This document shows positions 5,969 to 14,391 of a stretch of DNA of 14,840 bases, piece by piece. Every line of letters begins with the position of its first letter. Within the stretch, counting starts at the first letter, position 1. The translations under genes and the position numbers were made by a program. The notes under the pieces were generated by a model. That model was not told the DNA's origin. It made no database searches and saw only the letters and a program-made list of their open reading frames with translations. The DNA is from Accumulibacter sp964428215 (GTDB lineage: Bacteria; Pseudomonadota; Gammaproteobacteria; Burkholderiales; Rhodocyclaceae): positions 1 through 14,840 of the forward strand of contig CAYRXO010000081.1 in the NCBI GenBank assembly GCA_964428215.1. Reading direction: 5' to 3'.

Positions 5969-8017
5969 GTGGCTGAAGCGGCTTTGCCAGCAAAAAAGAA
6001 CGAGCTCCCGATCGTCCGCGTCGCGCTCGACGTCCCGTTGCGTCACTATTTCGACTATCTGGCCAGCGCAGATGAGCCGGTTTCGCACGCCGACGTCGGT
6101 TACCGCGTACGCGTGCCGTTTGGCCGGCAGAGCAAAATCGGTGTCATCGTCGAGGTGAGCAGCGTCAGCGACTGGCCGCCGGAGCAACTGAAGCCGATCG
6201 AGGCGGTACTGCGCGACGTGCCGCGCCTGCCGGCGGACTGGTTTCGCCTCGTAGAATTTTGTGCCGGCTATTACCACGGTGCAATCGGGCAGGTGATGCT
6301 GTCCACCCTGCCGGCGGCACTGCGTAGCCCGCTGGCGCCGCAACCCCGTCCGTCCAAACATCGTGCGCCTTGTTCAGCGGTAGCGCAGGCGGCACCGGCG
6401 TTGACTGCAGAACAGCAGGCGGCGCTGACCGCCATCGAAGAACACGGCGTCGGCTTCAAGGCGTTTCTGCTACATGGCGTCACCGGCAGCGGCAAGACCG
6501 AAGTCTATCTACGACTGATCGAACGCACTCTGGCTCGTGGACGTCAGGCGCTGCTGCTGGTACCGGAAATCAACCTCACACCGCAACTCGAAGCCCGCAT
6601 CGCTGCCCGTTTTCCCGCTTCGCGCCTGGTCAGTCTGCATAGCGAACTCGGTGAGGCGGCCCGCAACCGCCACTGGCAAGCCGCGCACGCGGGTGAAGCA
6701 CGCATCGTCCTCGGAACGCGTCTGGCCGTGTTTACGCCGCTACCGGCGCTCGGGCTGATCGTCGTTGACGAGGAGCACGATACGTCGTTCAAACAACAGG
6801 ACGGATTGCGCTATTCGGCGCGCGATCTGGCGGTGTTCCGGGCGCGGCAAAGCGATGTGCCGATCGTCCTCGGCTCGGCGACGCCGTCGCTGGAAAGCTG
6901 GGCCAACGCCAGCGGCAACGGCGGGCGCGAACGTTACCAACGGCTGACGCTCGGCGGGCGCGCCGTTCCCGGGGCCAGTTTGCCGAGCATCCGCTGCATC
7001 GACACCCGCGTCGACCGGCTGCACGATGGATTGACGGCGCCGCTGCTCGTCGCCGTCGAGAAACGCCTGGCAGGTGGCGAACAAAGCCTGCTGTTTCTCA
7101 ACCGCCGCGGTTACGCGCCGGTGCTGGCCTGTGCCGCTTGCGGCTGGGTCTCGCGCTGCCCGGCCTGCGCCGCCAATCTGGTACTGCACCTCGCCGATCG
7201 ACGCTTGCGTTGCCATCACTGCGGACATCAGACGACCGTGCCGCGCGCCTGTCCGACCTGCGGCAATCAGGATCTGGGCGCTTTCGGACGCGGGACGCAG
7301 CGCCTCGAAGCCGCCCTGGCCGAACGTTTCCCGCAGGCGCGCATTCTGCGTGTCGATCGCGACGCCGCCAGCACGCGCCGGCAATGGGAAACGCTGGCCG
7401 CACAGATCGAGAGCGGCGGCGCCGACATCCTGGTCGGCACGCAGATGTTGGCCAAAGGGCATCATTTCCCGAAACTGACGCTGGTCGGCGCCGTCGCGCC
7501 CGACGCGGCGCTGTTCGCTGCCGATTGGCGTGCGCCCGAACGGCTGTTTGCGCAGCTGATGCAGGTTGCTGGACGCGCGGGACGCGCGGAACGTCCCGGT
7601 GAGGTCTTGCTGCAGACCCGCTATCCGGAGCACCCGCTCTACACGGCGCTGGCGCGCCACGATTACGCCGGCTTTGCGGCGGCACAACTGGCCGAACGAC
7701 GGCAAAGCGGCTTCCCACCGTTCACCTTCCAGGCGATGCTCCGCGCCGAGGCGGAAAACATGGCCGACGCGCTCGCCTTCCTGACAACGGCAAAACGTAC
7801 TGTGTCGGCCGAACAGCATCCGCAGATCAGTCCCTACGACCCGGTACCGATGCGCTTGTCACGCCGTGCCCGCCTCGAACGCGGTCAGTTACTCGTCGAG
7901 TCGGTTTCACGGCGTGCCTTGCAACATTTTCTCGTCGATTGGCTGCCGATCCTCGAGCGCAGCAAACATCCCGCCCACCTGCGCTGGCATCTGGAAGTCG
8001 ACCCGCTGGAATGTTGA
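5969..8017 (+). CDS. priA: Primosomal replication restart helicase PriA
   Basis: A 682-residue superfamily 2 DNA helicase that recognises stalled forks and D-loops and reloads the replicative helicase. An N-terminal DNA-binding domain (VRVALDVPLRHYFDY near 16-30) is followed by Walker A GVTGSGKT (170-177) and a DEEH box (267-270). The conserved LGSATPSLES (301-310) follows. Eight cysteines bind two zinc ions: C388, C391, C397, C400, C415, C418, C428 and C431. The late helicase motif QVAGRAGRAERPG is at 532-544. GTG 5969 is the first usual start codon in this frame after the upstream stop at 5912-5914. It gives about ten extra residues before the conserved core, and no strong ribosome site precedes it. 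The upstream gap carries a DnaA box. Confidence 0.95.
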   Translation: MAEAALPAKKNELPIVRVALDVPLRHYFDYLASADEPVSHADVGYRVRVPFGRQSKIGVIVEVSSVSDWPPEQLKPIEAVLRDVPRLPADWFRLVEFCAGYYHGAIGQVMLSTLPAALRSPLAPQPRPSKHRAPCSAVAQAAPALTAEQQAALTAIEEHGVGFKAFLLHGVTGSGKTEVYLRLIERTLARGRQALLLVPEINLTPQLEARIAARFPASRLVSLHSELGEAARNRHWQAAHAGEARIVLGTRLAVFTPLPALGLIVVDEEHDTSFKQQDGLRYSARDLAVFRARQSDVPIVLGSATPSLESWANASGNGGRERYQRLTLGGRAVPGASLPSIRCIDTRVDRLHDGLTAPLLVAVEKRLAGGEQSLLFLNRRGYAPVLACAACGWVSRCPACAANLVLHLADRRLRCHHCGHQTTVPRACPTCGNQDLGAFGRGTQRLEAALAERFPQARILRVDRDAASTRRQWETLAAQIESGGADILVGTQMLAKGHHFPKLTLVGAVAPDAALFAADWRAPERLFAQLMQVAGRAGRAERPGEVLLQTRYPEHPLYTALARHDYAGFAAAQLAERRQSGFPPFTFQAMLRAEAENMADALAFLTTAKRTVSAEQHPQISPYDPVPMRLSRRARLERGQLLVESVSRRALQHFLVDWLPILERSKHPAHLRWHLEVDPLEC

Positions 8018-8412
8018 GGCAAGCATCGTCGAGGAAGCGCTGAATACATGGCGGCGCGGATGAAAGAATGCGCCCGCCGCATAGCCAGCGCGATTCGCCG
8101 GCGCTGTCATCGAGTCAGCGTTTCCTCGACGCGGACTGGCCAAATGTATGGAGGATTTAACAGTCCGTTGGGCTGCTTTCGGCTATCTTGTCAGCTGAAT
8201 GATCTTTACGAGCCGGACAACGACGGCCGGCGACAATGACCCATTTTGCGCGAGCGTTGCCAGTTATATCGTGACCAGACAGACAGGACATTTCATCAGA
8301 ACACTGAGAGAAGAATGAATCCTGCCTGCTCCCTCACCAACAAGAGACGCGGTGAGATAAGAAGCCGCTTGGCGACTTTCGGCGTGACCCGAATTTTTAG
8401 GAGTCTTCTATC
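8018..8412. other. 395-nt gap between priA and ppx without a convincing gene
   Basis: No open frame here looks like a real protein. The longest candidates are a TTG-started frame at 8246-8431 (with an internal ATG at 8315) that runs into ppx, and a 63-codon frame at 8048-8239. Both lack similarity and typical composition. A 6-bp stem-loop CAGCGC/GCGCTG (8086-8091 and 8101-8106) follows priA, without a T-run. The rest should contain the ppx promoter and leader. I could not find a -35/-10 pair with good spacing, nor a convincing Pho box. Confidence 0.4.
8398..8403 (+). promoter_or_regulatory. Ribosome binding site for ppx
   Basis: TAGGAG lies 9 nt before the GTG at 8413. It confirms this GTG, which yields the standard Ppx/GppA beginning VAAIDLGSNSFH a few residues in. 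Confidence 0.6.
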
Positions 8413-9909
8413 GTGCCCGACAATTTCGTAGCCGCCATCGATCTCGGCTCAAACAGTTTTCACATGATCGTCGCCCGCATCGTCGACGGACATGTTCAAA
8501 TCCTCGACCGCTTGCGCGACATGGTGCAACTGGCGGACGGACTCGACGCACATCACCGCCTGTCCGAAGAATCGCAACAGCGGGCGCTGGAAACGCTGGC
8601 TCGTTTCGGGCAGCGCTTGCGTCATCTGCCGGCGGACCGTCTGCGCATCGTCGGCACCAATACCTTGCGCCAGGCGCGCAACGGTGCCGAGTTCGTCGCC
8701 CGCGCCGAAGCGGTACTCGGGCACAAGGTCGAAATCGTCAGCGGTCAGGAAGAAGCAAGATTGATCTATCTCGGCGTAGCGCACAGCGTCGCCGACGTGC
8801 CGGGACAGCGGCTGGTGATCGACATCGGCGGCGGCAGCACCGAACTGATCATCGGCCAACAGTTCGAACCTCTGCATCTGGCCAGTTTGCGCATGGGTTG
8901 CGTCAGCGCCAGCCGGGCGTTCTTTGCCGACGGCCGGATCGACGAAAAGCGGCTGCAGGAAGCCGATCTGCTGGTCAATCTGCGGCTCGAGCCGGTACGC
9001 GAAGAATACCGCATGCACGGCTGGCAAGTGGCCACCGGTGCGTCGGGATCGATCAAAGCCATTCATGATGTCCTGATCAGCGAAGGCTGGAGCCGCGACG
9101 GCATCACTCTCGAAGCGCTGCACAAGCTGCGCGAAGCGTTGCTCAAGGAAGGCGATATGGCCAACATCGCCTGGCGCTGGCAGCTCGAGCCGGCCCGGGC
9201 GCGCGTCTTCGTCGGCGGCTTCGCCATCCTGCTCGGCATCTGCGAGAGTTTGCGCATCGACAAACTCGATGTTTCGGAAGGCGCGCTGCGCGAAGGGCTG
9301 ATTTACGATCTGCTCGGCCGTTTGCAACACGAAGACGTGCGCGACCGGACGATCTCCGACGTCACGCGCCGATTCGGACTCGATCAGGCGCAGGCGCAGC
9401 GTGTCAGCCAGACCGCCCTCGAACTCCTGCAGCAGACCGCCGATGACTGGCAACTGACAGGCGAAGAAGCGGAACATCTGCTCGAACGCGCCGCGCGTCT
9501 GCACGAAATCGGTCTCTTGCTGACGCACGACCAGTATCACAAACACGGCGCCTACGTGCTGCAATACTCCGACCTGCCCGGCTACTCGCGCGACGACCAG
9601 AGTCTGTTGGCGGCGCTCGTCCGCCGGCAGCGCAAATCGCTGCCGGCCAAGGCATTCGCTCATCTGCCGAAAGACTGGCGGCCGATGGCGCGTCACCTGT
9701 GCATCCTGCTGCGTCTGGCCGTCGTCCTGCACCGCGGCCGAAACAGCGAACGGTTGTCCGCCGTTCAGCTCAGCGTCCGTCGCCGTCGGCTCGAACTCAA
9801 ATTTGCCGCCGGCTGGCTGGAGCAGCATCCGTTGACGCGTGCCGACCTGGAGAACGAAGCACGTCTGCTGCACAAAGCGGGATACAACCTGCGTTTGGCG
9901 TCTAATTGA
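8413..9909 (+). CDS. ppx: Exopolyphosphatase of the Ppx/GppA family
   Basis: A 498-residue protein of the actin/hexokinase-like ASKHA fold that removes terminal phosphate from polyphosphate (EC 3.6.1.11). The related GppA activity on pppGpp cannot be excluded from sequence alone. Motifs: AIDLGSNSFHMIV (8-20, phosphate-1 loop), SGQEEARLIYLGV (110-122, with the conserved glutamate expected to activate water), DIGGGSTELIIG (137-148, phosphate-2 loop) and GASGSIKAI (209-217). The C-terminal half (about 310-498) is the HD-like domain of long Ppx proteins, with ARLHEIGLLL (361-370) and HKHGAY (376-381). The length near 500 fits Ppx. No ppk gene is in the window. The stop codon overlaps the start of the next gene, suggesting translational coupling. 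Confidence 0.93.
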   Translation: MPDNFVAAIDLGSNSFHMIVARIVDGHVQILDRLRDMVQLADGLDAHHRLSEESQQRALETLARFGQRLRHLPADRLRIVGTNTLRQARNGAEFVARAEAVLGHKVEIVSGQEEARLIYLGVAHSVADVPGQRLVIDIGGGSTELIIGQQFEPLHLASLRMGCVSASRAFFADGRIDEKRLQEADLLVNLRLEPVREEYRMHGWQVATGASGSIKAIHDVLISEGWSRDGITLEALHKLREALLKEGDMANIAWRWQLEPARARVFVGGFAILLGICESLRIDKLDVSEGALREGLIYDLLGRLQHEDVRDRTISDVTRRFGLDQAQAQRVSQTALELLQQTADDWQLTGEEAEHLLERAARLHEIGLLLTHDQYHKHGAYVLQYSDLPGYSRDDQSLLAALVRRQRKSLPAKAFAHLPKDWRPMARHLCILLRLAVVLHRGRNSERLSAVQLSVRRRRLELKFAAGWLEQHPLTRADLENEARLLHKAGYNLRLASN

Positions 9910-11168
9910 AGATATCACCGGGCGACGGTCCGCCGGCAAGCCGCTGCTGGGCACGGCGCCTGCTGCTCTGGGCGCTGTTGCCGCCGCTGGCCCTGTTCGC
10001 CCTGTTGCTGGATGCGTCGCCCCTGGTCGCACGCAGCGAAACCATCGCGCCGGAATCGATCGCCGAAGCGAAAAGGCTGTTTCGCCGCAACGACCCGCGA
10101 CGGCTGCAGAACGGCGAGGTGCGCACCGCCGAGATCCCGGCCAAACTGATCGACGAAGGCGTCAACTATTTCGCCAGTCGCCGTTTGCACGGTCGGGGGG
10201 CGTTCGTCATGACGGAGGACAGCGCCGAACTGCGGTTGACTTGCCGCCTACCGCTCGGGCCAGCGACGACGTATCTCAACCTCCGCGCCAGCGTGCGCGA
10301 AGCGGCTGGCGAACCGCGTATCGCCGCCGCGTCGATCGGTGATCTGCCCCTGCCGAATTTTGTCGCTGAATGGCTGCTCGAAGCGGTGATCAGCCGCTTC
10401 GGCATCGCCGAGCAATGGCACAATGCCCGCCGGGCCATCCGGCAGATCAGCTTCGAACCGGTGAGCGGCCTGGTCGGCATTACCTACGTCTGGGAGCACG
10501 GTCTGCTCGAGCGGGCGCGGACGCTGGCGCTGACGGCAACGGAAATCGACGACATCAAGATCGCGCACTACGCGCTGGCCGGCCTGCTCGACCACCGTGC
10601 CCCTGGCAGCAAATTAGCGCTGGTCCAGGTGCTGCCGCCCCTGCTGAACGCCGTCGGCGGCAAACTGCCGGCACGACGCGCCGCGTTGTTGGTCCTGGCC
10701 AGCTATCTGGCGGAAAAAAATCTCGCGCAATTGCTTCCGGCGGCCCGCCAATGGCCGCGCAGCCGCTGGCTGCGTCTGACCTTGCAGGAGCGTCACGACA
10801 GCGCGCAGCATTTCGTCGTTTCCGCCGCGCTGGCCGTCTGGGCCGGTGAGCCAGCGGCAAACGCCATCGGCTTATACAAGGAAATCGACGATTCGAACGG
10901 CGGCAGCGGTTTTTCGTTCGCCGATCTGGCTGCCGACCGCGCCGGCACGCGCTTCGGCGAATTGATCGTCGAAAACTCGCCGCGTCTGACCTCACTGCTG
11001 ACCGAAAAAGTGCGCGATGACGACCTGCTGCCCTCGCTGCAAGCCTTCCCGGAAGGCTATTCGGCCGACGAATTCAAAGCCATTTTCGGCAATCGCGATA
11101 CGCCGGCGTACCAGCGCCTGAGCGAGGAAATCGAACGTCGCCTGGACAAACTGCCGCTTTACCGCTGA
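9906..11168 (+). CDS. Conserved-looking exported or membrane-anchored protein of unknown function
   Basis: A 420-residue protein I do not recognise with certainty. A TTG start (9906-9908) overlaps the ppx TGA by two bases. No clear ribosome site is seen, so translation is probably coupled to ppx. Residues 17-42 are two arginines followed by a Leu/Ala-rich hydrophobic stretch, so it is either a signal peptide (possible cleavage near A42) or a membrane anchor. The middle part is mixed alpha/beta with no known catalytic motif. Residues 302-348 stand out: H302, a small-residue helix, LYKEIDD (323-329), GSGFSFADLAADRAGTRFG (333-351). That order of H, KE, D, G-S, DL, D and G resembles the YfiM/DUF2279 pattern, as an inference from memory. 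Location next to ppx hints at a cell-envelope or phosphate-related role, but this is unproven. Confidence 0.78.
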   Translation: MKISPGDGPPASRCWARRLLLWALLPPLALFALLLDASPLVARSETIAPESIAEAKRLFRRNDPRRLQNGEVRTAEIPAKLIDEGVNYFASRRLHGRGAFVMTEDSAELRLTCRLPLGPATTYLNLRASVREAAGEPRIAAASIGDLPLPNFVAEWLLEAVISRFGIAEQWHNARRAIRQISFEPVSGLVGITYVWEHGLLERARTLALTATEIDDIKIAHYALAGLLDHRAPGSKLALVQVLPPLLNAVGGKLPARRAALLVLASYLAEKNLAQLLPAARQWPRSRWLRLTLQERHDSAQHFVVSAALAVWAGEPAANAIGLYKEIDDSNGGSGFSFADLAADRAGTRFGELIVENSPRLTSLLTEKVRDDDLLPSLQAFPEGYSADEFKAIFGNRDTPAYQRLSEEIERRLDKLPLYR

Positions 11169-11204
11169 GGGCTGTGCCGAAGATGGATCGATCGGCTAAG
11201 TGAC

Positions 11205-11229
11205 GCGCAACGCCGCGCATCGTTCGCGC
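11205..11229. terminator. Possible bidirectional terminator hairpin at a convergent junction
   Basis: GCGCAACG (11205-11212) pairs with CGTT-C-GCGC (11221-11229), giving an 8-bp stem with one bulged C and an 8-nt loop. It lies between two genes that converge, where a shared terminator is expected. No T-run is visible on either side, so it may act with Rho or only protect 3' ends. Confidence 0.35.
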
Positions 11230-11232
11230 AGC

Positions 11233-12447
11233 CTATTCAGCGCTTCCTGAGCAGCGGCGGCCAGCGAGCAGAAACCAGGCCAGAGCCGCCACCTGCAACA
11301 CCAGCAGCAGCAGGAAAGCGCCGCGCTGCGCAGCCGCCGGCGAATGACCGCCCGCCGACAGAACGTCGATGAATACCCCCAATCCCCACTGCAAACCGAA
11401 AGCGCCGATGAAGACCATCAGATTGAACGCCGTGTTCGCCCGCCCGGCCAGCGCCAGCGGGAAACATGCCGCTGCCTGCGAGTAGGACAAGGTACCGAAA
11501 CTGGAAAAAGTGCCGTAGGCGATCCACAAAACGTAGGTCTGCGTCGAAAAGCCGCCGACGATCGCACTCAGCGTCAGCAAGGACAAACTGAGGCCGCCGA
11601 CCAGCAGATGCACCGGCGTCACGCCGCGTCGCGCCAGCGCGGTGGCCAGCAGACCGATCAGCACATAGGCCAGCAGCATTGCCGCGCTCATGGCAGCGAT
11701 ATGGTCGGCGGCCACTGCGCGGCTATAGCCATTGACCTGCATCAGCCAGGTCACTGACCACAAGCTTTGCACGGCCATGAAGCCGCCGGTCAGCATCACC
11801 CCCAACGGCGCGAAACGCCAGAAATGCCGGCTGGCGAACACTTGCCGCACGCCGGCCCATTGCGCCTTCAGCGGCTCCGGCGCCGTGGCGCTTTGCCGCT
11901 CGGGAACGCCGACGAACAGCCAGACGGCGACGAACAGTGTCAGCGCGGCCAAAGCGAAAAAAATGTCGCGCCAGCTGGCGACGGTCAGCGCCAGTTCGAG
12001 CGGCCGGCTGGCGACCAGCGCCCCCAGACCGCCGGAAGTCATGATCCAGCCGGTCAAGGACGCCTGCCGTTCGGCCGGAAACCATAAGGAAAACGCCTTG
12101 AAGGCGGCCATCAGACACGCCGAAACGCCCAGGCCGATCAGGCCTCGGCCGACCGCCAGTCCGCCGACGCTCTGACCGAGCGCGAAAACCGCCGCGCCGC
12201 TGGCGGCGATGAGCAGCAGACCGGCCTCGACACGGCGCGCGCCGAAGCGGTCGAGCAACATGCCGAGTGGCAATTGCGCCGCGGCAAACGTCAGAAAGTA
12301 GGCACTGGTCAGCAAGCCAAGACTGCCGGCGCCCAGTGACAGTTCGTTGCTCAGCACCGGGCCGATCACCGCGTTGGCCGTGCGATAGAGATACGACAGA
12401 AAATAGGCGCCCGCAAAGGGCAGAAAAAGTCGCACCCAGATCATCAT
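11233..12447 (-). CDS. Major facilitator superfamily transporter
   Basis: A 404-residue inner-membrane protein with about 12 hydrophobic segments in two halves, separated by a polar loop near 183-210 (VPERQSATAPEPLKAQW). The MFS motif A is present between the second and third helices: GMLLDRFGARR (62-72). The first helix carries FLSYLYRTANAV, and the pattern resembles the anion/nitrate-like and oligosaccharide-like MFS groups. The substrate cannot be read from sequence. It begins with two consecutive ATG codons (12447 or 12444) and has only a weak GGGA before it. It starts 25 nt after the stop of the MOSC gene on the same strand, so both are probably expressed together. It may export a compound related to the MOSC protein's substrate, but that is inference. 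Confidence 0.86.
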   Translation of the reverse strand: MMIWVRLFLPFAGAYFLSYLYRTANAVIGPVLSNELSLGAGSLGLLTSAYFLTFAAAQLPLGMLLDRFGARRVEAGLLLIAASGAAVFALGQSVGGLAVGRGLIGLGVSACLMAAFKAFSLWFPAERQASLTGWIMTSGGLGALVASRPLELALTVASWRDIFFALAALTLFVAVWLFVGVPERQSATAPEPLKAQWAGVRQVFASRHFWRFAPLGVMLTGGFMAVQSLWSVTWLMQVNGYSRAVAADHIAAMSAAMLLAYVLIGLLATALARRGVTPVHLLVGGLSLSLLTLSAIVGGFSTQTYVLWIAYGTFSSFGTLSYSQAAACFPLALAGRANTAFNLMVFIGAFGLQWGLGVFIDVLSAGGHSPAAAQRGAFLLLLVLQVAALAWFLLAGRRCSGSAE

Positions 12448-12472
12448 TCGTCCCGCCGAACGATTCGGCGCA

Positions 12473-13138
12473 TCAAATACCCGGCAAAGCAGCGTTCCTT
12501 TGCAACCACTGCTGACGCTCGCGCAATTTCTTCACCCAGCCGGCGGTCAACCCGGGCGCCGACGCCAGCCGCTCGAGCGCCGCCGCTTCCGGCCGGTGCG
12601 CCCGCCAGACGCGGAGGAATTCGCCCAGCGACACCGCTGCCGGCGCCCGCTCGAGCAGTCGCAGTTCGTCGCCGCTGTTCACCTGCGCCGTGTCGAGAAC
12701 GCGAAAATACCAGCCACAACAACCGTGTTCGGCAATCGCCCGGGCCACGCCGGACGTGCCGTAACGGTGATTGATCTTCCAGCACGGACTGCGCGGCTGG
12801 CTGACCTGCACGCGCGCCTCACCCAGGCGAAAAATGTCGCCGATGCAGACATTCTCTTCGTCGAAACCGTCCGCCGAGACATTTTCGCCGATGCTGCCGA
12901 CCAGCAACTGCCCGGCAAGCGCGGGAAACAGCGCCGCCAGTCTGGTGTAGCTGCTGACGGCAAACTGATGCAGCGCCTTTTCCGGCCCGCCATGCACCCG
13001 ACGATCGGCCTGCCGGTCGCCGGTCAAGCCTTCAACGGTCAATTGCGCCGTCGCGATCGGCTGCTTGTAAATTCCGCTCCATTGCCCGTGCGCATCCAGG
13101 CGCGTCAGTCCGCCACTGAATAAAGTCACTGTCGACAT
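12473..13138 (-). CDS. MOSC-domain protein, YiiM-like
   Basis: A 221-residue cytoplasmic protein. The N-terminal part is a MOSC domain, the fold that holds a sulphur-carrying molybdenum cofactor. Visible signature pieces are GDRQADRRVHGGPEKALHQF (40-59), GENV (84-87) and the conserved cysteine C119 in PRSPCWK, which should ligate the cofactor. The C-terminal segment (about 168-215) matches the small three-helix extension of YiiM proteins. E. coli YiiM is a molybdoenzyme linked to reduction of N-hydroxylated bases such as 6-hydroxylaminopurine. The same role is plausible here but rests on family resemblance. It has a very strong ribosome site. The MFS gene follows after 25 nt. Confidence 0.88.
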   Translation of the reverse strand: MSTVTLFSGGLTRLDAHGQWSGIYKQPIATAQLTVEGLTGDRQADRRVHGGPEKALHQFAVSSYTRLAALFPALAGQLLVGSIGENVSADGFDEENVCIGDIFRLGEARVQVSQPRSPCWKINHRYGTSGVARAIAEHGCCGWYFRVLDTAQVNSGDELRLLERAPAAVSLGEFLRVWRAHRPEAAALERLASAPGLTAGWVKKLRERQQWLQRNAALPGI

Positions 13139-13401
13139 CGTGCCTCCTCCTTGTGCCGTCAGGCAAACGAAAATACCCGTTGCCGCGTCCGCCTGTGCGG
13201 CTGCTCAACTGCCTGCTGCTCGGCGATAAACGGCATCACCCGCAGTGAAAGAATGAAGCGGCACAGCGCTCGGAATTGCTGCTGACGGACAAGTTTTTCA
13301 ACCATTTGGAAGAAGGCAAACCCTGCCCGCGCCCCGCGCTGCCGCTCTCTCCGACAGGCTACGCCGGAAAATTCGGCGCCGTCAGGCGGCTGGCCGCCGA
13401 C
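13139..13401. other. 263-nt gap between mak and the MOSC gene
   Basis: No recognised gene is present. On the minus strand there is a 48-codon ATG frame (13305 down to 13159) ending just before the MOSC ribosome site. It begins MVEKLVRQQQFRALCRF and has no ribosome site of its own. A plus-strand frame from 13249 also stays open, but it runs into the antisense of mak. I regard both as probably non-coding. No terminator or confident promoter was identified. Confidence 0.35.
13143..13152 (-). promoter_or_regulatory. Very strong ribosome binding site of the MOSC gene
   Basis: On the minus strand AAGGAGGAGG precedes the ATG at 13138 by 4-8 nt depending on register. It is the best Shine-Dalgarno match in the window and fixes the MOSC start. 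Confidence 0.7.
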
Positions 13402-14307
13402 TCATTCCGTGTCCCACAACCAAGCCGCACCGCGCACGCCCGACGAATCGCCATGCACATTCTGCCGCAAACGGGTGTTTACCGTATCCGAAAAAATGTG
13501 CTCGCCCCACAAAGTCGGCACCGAGGCATACAGACGGGCGATATTCGACAGGCCGCCGGCGAGGACGATCACCTCCGGATCGAGAAGGTTGATCACCCCG
13601 GCCAACGCTTTCGCCAAGCGCCGCTCGTAACGCTGCAAGGACTGCACGCAAAGCGCGTCGCCCGCCGCAGCGCGTTCAGCGATGACCTCCGCCGGCAGCA
13701 TTTCGCCAACATGCCGCGCATGGTCGCTGCTCAGGCCCGGCCCCGACAGCCAGCTTTCGATGCAGCCCTCGCGCCCGCAATAACAGCGTGCCGGCGGCAG
13801 ACTTTCCTCACCCAAGCGCGGCAAAGGATTGTGCCCCCACTCGCCGGCGATGCGGTTGCTGCCGACGAGCAGCCGTTGGCGGACGACGATGCCGCCGCCG
13901 ACGCCGGTGCCGAGGATGACCCCGAAAACCACCTCCGCTCCCTGTCCTGCGCCGTCGACGGCTTCCGACAGAACCATGCAATTGGCATCGTTGGCCAGCC
14001 GCACGGGGCGTTGCAAGCGCTGCTCCAGGTCATGGCGTAGCGAACGGCCGTTCAGACAGGTCGAATTGGCATTCCGGATCCGTTTGCCGAGCGGCGACTC
14101 GCTGCCCGGAATGCCCACCCCGACATGGCCACGCTCGCCCAGTTCGCGCTCCGCGCCCTCGACCAGCTCGCCGATCGCCGCCAGCGTCGCCCGATAATCC
14201 CCCTGCGGCGTCGGCCGGCGGCGGCGCAGCAAAGCCTTGCCCTCTTCATCCAGCGCCAGCAATTCGATCTTGCTGCCGCCGAGGTCGATGCCGATACGCA
14301 AAGTCAT
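13402..14307 (-). CDS. mak: Fructokinase / mannokinase of the ROK family (Mak-like)
   Basis: A 301-residue sugar kinase (E. coli Mak is 302) that uses ATP to phosphorylate fructose, and often mannose, at the 6 position. Seen motifs: phosphate-binding DLGGSK (8-13), sugar-binding GIPGS (65-69), ANDANC (105-110) with catalytic base D107, and GTGVGGG (133-139). The zinc site is formed by H159 in GEWGHNPLP together with C175, C177 and C182 in CYCGREGC. The closing HGDSSGVRGAAWLW (285-298) is almost identical to E. coli Mak as I recall it. The ATG at 14307 lacks a clear ribosome site, but the N-terminus fits the family. No sugar transporter is adjacent, so it probably acts on free sugar in the cytoplasm. 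The gene is intact. Confidence 0.94.
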   Translation of the reverse strand: MTLRIGIDLGGSKIELLALDEEGKALLRRRRPTPQGDYRATLAAIGELVEGAERELGERGHVGVGIPGSESPLGKRIRNANSTCLNGRSLRHDLEQRLQRPVRLANDANCMVLSEAVDGAGQGAEVVFGVILGTGVGGGIVVRQRLLVGSNRIAGEWGHNPLPRLGEESLPPARCYCGREGCIESWLSGPGLSSDHARHVGEMLPAEVIAERAAAGDALCVQSLQRYERRLAKALAGVINLLDPEVIVLAGGLSNIARLYASVPTLWGEHIFSDTVNTRLRQNVHGDSSGVRGAAWLWDTE

Positions 14308-14391
14308 GCGATTTCAACCCCATCCGGCGGGAGGGTGGAGGAACGATCATTTCCCATCATTTCGAATAAAAAGATCCGCATAGCCGACCAA
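14308..14391. other. mak upstream region with a tandem 8-bp repeat
   Basis: The octamer ATCATTTC occurs twice, at 14346-14353 and 14356-14363, exactly 10 bp apart and 38-56 nt before the mak start. On the coding strand it reads GAAATGAT twice. A spacing of one helical turn could suit an operator, but no regulator is known for it. A poor TTGGTC / TATTCG pair was considered and not accepted as a promoter. Confidence 0.25.

Noticed and set aside
8104..8121. CTGTCAT as a possible Pho box upstream of ppx
   Set aside because: The required second copy 11 bp downstream is absent (the sequence there is TCAGCGT), and it is about 300 nt from the start codon.
8315..8431. Short ATG frame (38 codons) overlapping the start of ppx, within a longer TTG frame from 8246
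   Set aside because: It has no family resemblance and overlaps the ppx start. The ribosome site at 8398-8403 is placed for ppx.
8449..10032. Very long minus-strand frame of 527 codons
   Set aside because: It is the mirror of ppx; G+C-rich codon use leaves the opposite strand open. No known protein pattern is seen in it.
13159..13305. Minus-strand 48-codon ATG frame just before the MOSC gene
   Set aside because: No ribosome site and no recognised similarity; the frame is open well upstream of the ATG as well, as often happens by chance at this G+C.
13276..14040. Long plus-strand frame of 254 codons
   Set aside because: It is almost entirely the antisense of the mak gene, whose kinase motifs are unmistakable on the other strand.
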